From: Thermaceae bacterium
GTDB lineage: Bacteria > Deinococcota > Deinococci > Deinococcales > Marinithermaceae
NCBI GenBank assembly: GCA_015490435.1
Contig: WFXV01000057.1
Location: 1-14,432 of the forward strand
Direction: 5' to 3'
DNA: 14,432 bases
Numbering within the stretch: position 1 is the stretch's first letter; every line of letters starts with the position of its first letter. The notes under the pieces were generated by a model. That model did no database searches. It was given only the letters and a program-made list of their open reading frames with translations, and was not told the origin of the DNA. Made by a program: the position numbers and the translations under genes. Below are positions 12,777-14,432 of the stretch, one piece after another.

Positions 12777-13915
12777 GCCTCGCCTCCCTCAAGGAGCGCC
12801 CGCGTGGGCTCGTGCTTGACCTCGCCGTCCCAGACGAGCACGCTTTTGGCCAGGATCTCGTCCTCCCAGTCGGGGGAGAGCGCCTTGCCCTCCTGGGCCA
12901 GGAGCGAAACGAAGTTGTAGAGGTTCCGGGCGTACATCTCGGAGGCGTGGACCGGGAGCTCGGAGGGCAGGTTCACCGGGCCGTAGATCGTGACCCCGTG
13001 GTGGACGACCTTCTCCCCCGCCCGGGTGAGCTCGCAGTTGCCCCCGGACTCGGCGGCCAGGTCTACGATCACCGAGCCCGGCTTCATCCGCTCCACCATC
13101 TCCTTGGTGACGATCCGGGGAGCGGGCTTGCCCGGGACCTGGGCGGTGGTGATCACCACGTCGGCGCGGGCGATGGCGTCGGCCACCATCTGCTTCTCTT
13201 TCTCCTTCTCCTCGGGGGTGAGCTCGCGGGCGTAGCCGCCCTCGGCCTCGGCGTCGATGTCGAGCTCCAAAAACCGCGCCCCCAGGCTGCGCACCTGCTC
13301 GCCGGCGGCCCGGCGCACGTCGAAGGCCTCGACGATCGCCCCGAGGCGCTTGGCGGTGGCGATCGCCTGGAGCCCGGCGACGCCGGCGCCGATCACGAAG
13401 ACGAGCGCCGGCCGGATGGTGCCGGCGGCGTAGGTGAGCATGGGGAAGAACTTGGGGGCGAGGTCGGCGGCGAGCACGCCCGCCTTGTAGCCGGCCACCG
13501 AGGCCTGGCTACTCAGCACGTCCATCGCCTGGGCGCGGGTGATGCGGGGAATGAGCTCGAGGGCGAAGGCGTTCACCTTGCGCTCGGCCAGCCGTTTCAC
13601 CCGCTCGGGGTAGCGGTGGGGCTGCATGAAACCCACCACCACCGCCCCCTCCTTCATCAGGTCCACTTCCTCCTCGCTCGGGGGCTGGATCTTGAGGACG
13701 AGGTCGGCCTCGGGGTAGAGGGCTTCCTTCCCCTCGACCAGCTTCGCCCCCACCGCCTCATATGCGGCGTCCGGGTAGTAGGCCCCCTCGCCCGCGCCCT
13801 TTTCCACCCAGACCTCGTAGCCCTGCTTGGTCATGCGGGCCACGACGTCGGGGACGAGCGCGACCCTGCGCTCGCCGGGCACGGTCTCCTTGGGCACCGC
13901 CACGCGTATCGCCAT
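12773..13915 (-). CDS. pntAA: NAD(P) transhydrogenase subunit alpha-1 (NAD-binding)
   Basis: 380 residues. Soluble domain I of the transhydrogenase; binds NAD(H) on the cytoplasmic side and delivers hydride to NADP on PntB. Related to alanine dehydrogenase, visible in the start MAIRVAVPKETVPGERRVALVPD. It has the nucleotide-binding glycine motif VIGAGVAGLQA (174-184), the acidic residue in AFDVRRAAGEQVRSLGA and the mobile-loop region GGYARELTPEEKEKEK. PRITRAQAMDVLSSQASVAGYKA (123-145) is the conserved transhydrogenase segment and argues against alanine dehydrogenase. ATG 13915 has GGAGGGG upstream and a TATAAT further up. It is first in the pnt operon and divergent from the nitroreductase gene. 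Confidence 0.95.
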   Translation of the reverse strand: MAIRVAVPKETVPGERRVALVPDVVARMTKQGYEVWVEKGAGEGAYYPDAAYEAVGAKLVEGKEALYPEADLVLKIQPPSEEEVDLMKEGAVVVGFMQPHRYPERVKRLAERKVNAFALELIPRITRAQAMDVLSSQASVAGYKAGVLAADLAPKFFPMLTYAAGTIRPALVFVIGAGVAGLQAIATAKRLGAIVEAFDVRRAAGEQVRSLGARFLELDIDAEAEGGYARELTPEEKEKEKQMVADAIARADVVITTAQVPGKPAPRIVTKEMVERMKPGSVIVDLAAESGGNCELTRAGEKVVHHGVTIYGPVNLPSELPVHASEMYARNLYNFVSLLAQEGKALSPDWEDEILAKSVLVWDGEVKHEPTRALLEGGEA

Positions 13916-13944
13916 TGCTATCCCCTCCTAAAGCACCAGGGGGG

Positions 13945-13950
13945 ATTATA
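13945..13950 (-). promoter_or_regulatory. -10 of the pnt operon
   Basis: Minus-strand TATAAT, a perfect -10, followed by a leader of about 22 nt and the ribosome binding site GGAGGGG at 13922-13928. No consensus -35 is present: with 17-bp spacing the position (13968-13973) reads AATGTA on this strand. Confidence 0.65.
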
Positions 13951-13967
13951 CCGGCGGGCTTTGGGGG

Positions 13968-13973
13968 TACATT
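13968..13973 (+). promoter_or_regulatory. Candidate -10 of the nitroreductase gene (leaderless)
   Basis: TACATT, four of six matches, ends 7 nt before ATG 13981, matching the leaderless geometry at 3804. It is exactly 17 bp from the pnt -10 on the opposite strand, so each -10 occupies the other promoter's -35 position. Confidence 0.4.
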
Positions 13974-13980
13974 GTCCTGG

Positions 13981-14432
13981 ATGGAAGCCCCCAAGTTCCT
14001 CACCCAGCGCGCAAGCGTCCGGGCCTACCGCCCGGACCCCATCCCCGAGGAGGACGTGGCGGCGATGCTCGCCGCCGCCCAGCAGGCCCCCACCGACGCG
14101 AGCGCCCAGCTCTACTCCATCCTCCGGGTCAAGGACCGAAAGCTCCGGGCCGAGCTCGCCGAGCTCTCGGGGGGCCAAAAGCACGTGCTCGAGGCCGCCG
14201 AGTTCTTCATTCCCCTCGCCGACGTCTACCGCCTTAGCCGGCTGCTCGCCCACCGCGGCGAGGCCCTCGGCGACTTTCCCCGCACCGCGCTCCACTTCGC
14301 CCTCTTGGACGCCGCCCTCGCCGGCGCCCACCTGGCGGTGGCGGCGGAGGCGATGGGCTACGGGATCTGCTGGATCGGCGGGCTCTTGAACCGGGTGGAC
14401 GAGGTGGCGCGGATTCTCGAGCTCCCCGAGGG
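13981..14432 (+). CDS. Nitroreductase-family flavoprotein, N-terminal part
   Basis: The first 150 residues of a gene that runs off the right end. The opening FLTQRASVRAYRPDPIPEEDV is the classic nitroreductase FMN-phosphate segment (RxSVRxY), followed by AAAQQAPTDASAQLYSILRV and SGGQKHVLEAAEFFIPLADV. The later part HFALLDAALAGAHLAVAAEAMGYGICWIGG (about 102-131) fits the family core, and VARILELPEG leads toward the usual end of the fold. Members are FMN-dependent NAD(P)H oxidoreductases acting on nitro compounds, quinones or flavins; the substrate here cannot be told. ATG 13981 has no Shine-Dalgarno and lies 7 nt after a TACATT hexamer, suggesting a leaderless message. Divergent from pntAA. 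Confidence 0.88.
   Translation, partial: MEAPKFLTQRASVRAYRPDPIPEEDVAAMLAAAQQAPTDASAQLYSILRVKDRKLRAELAELSGGQKHVLEAAEFFIPLADVYRLSRLLAHRGEALGDFPRTALHFALLDAALAGAHLAVAAEAMGYGICWIGGLLNRVDEVARILELPE

Overview
This window is very GC-rich bacterial chromosomal DNA, with G or C at almost every third codon position. It is mostly housekeeping sequence. The gene order (DUF177/yceD, rpmF, fabH, fabD, fabG, acpP, fabF), the three-subunit proton-translocating transhydrogenase, several start codons only 6-7 nt after a -10 hexamer (leaderless style) and the GC content all suggest the Deinococcota. A relative of Thermus, Oceanithermus or Marinithermus is most likely. That placement is inference from gene content; there is no rRNA here to confirm it.

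Layout. Bases 1-15 match the inner end of the engineered Tn5/Nextera mosaic end, so position 1 is a library artefact at a contig end. The C-terminus of an unrecognised glycine/aromatic-rich protein follows (17-322). A regulated membrane cassette runs from 376 to 2808: a multi-pass membrane protein, a winged-helix regulator, an ABC ATPase and an ABC-2 type permease, preceded by a perfect 19-bp palindrome over the -35 element. The ATPase carries a one-base frameshift that separates its Walker A motif from its start codon. The permease has an in-frame TAG. Arginase (minus strand) is convergent with the cassette and divergent from the next operon.

From 3804 to 8725 lies the fatty-acid synthesis operon: DUF177 protein, ribosomal protein L32, FabH, FabD, FabG, ACP and FabF, with 1-nt gaps or 4-bp overlaps at most junctions and internal promoters before rpmF and acpP. 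FabH condenses acetyl-CoA with the malonyl-ACP made by FabD, FabG reduces the ketoacyl-ACP and FabF elongates it, all on the ACP encoded in the same operon. plsX, often found between rpmF and fabH in other bacteria, is absent. metK (S-adenosylmethionine synthetase) follows with its own promoter and a GC-rich leader hairpin.

On the minus strand, a membrane-bound GGDEF diguanylate cyclase gene (frameshifted by one base in a G run) is convergent with metK. It is followed by the pnt operon (pntAA-pntAB-pntB; proton-translocating NAD(P) transhydrogenase, a source of NADPH for FabG among others), which ends in a strong intrinsic terminator. A nitroreductase-family gene diverges from pntAA and runs off the right end.

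I see no rRNA, tRNA, CRISPR array, insertion sequence or phage gene. The points most worth a second look are the probable operator of the ABC cassette, the concentration of all clear coding lesions in accessory genes (ATPase, permease, GGDEF), a near-identical 19-nt promoter/leader sequence shared by rpmF and acpP, and the adapter remnant at base 1. I found no convincing new defence or mobile system.
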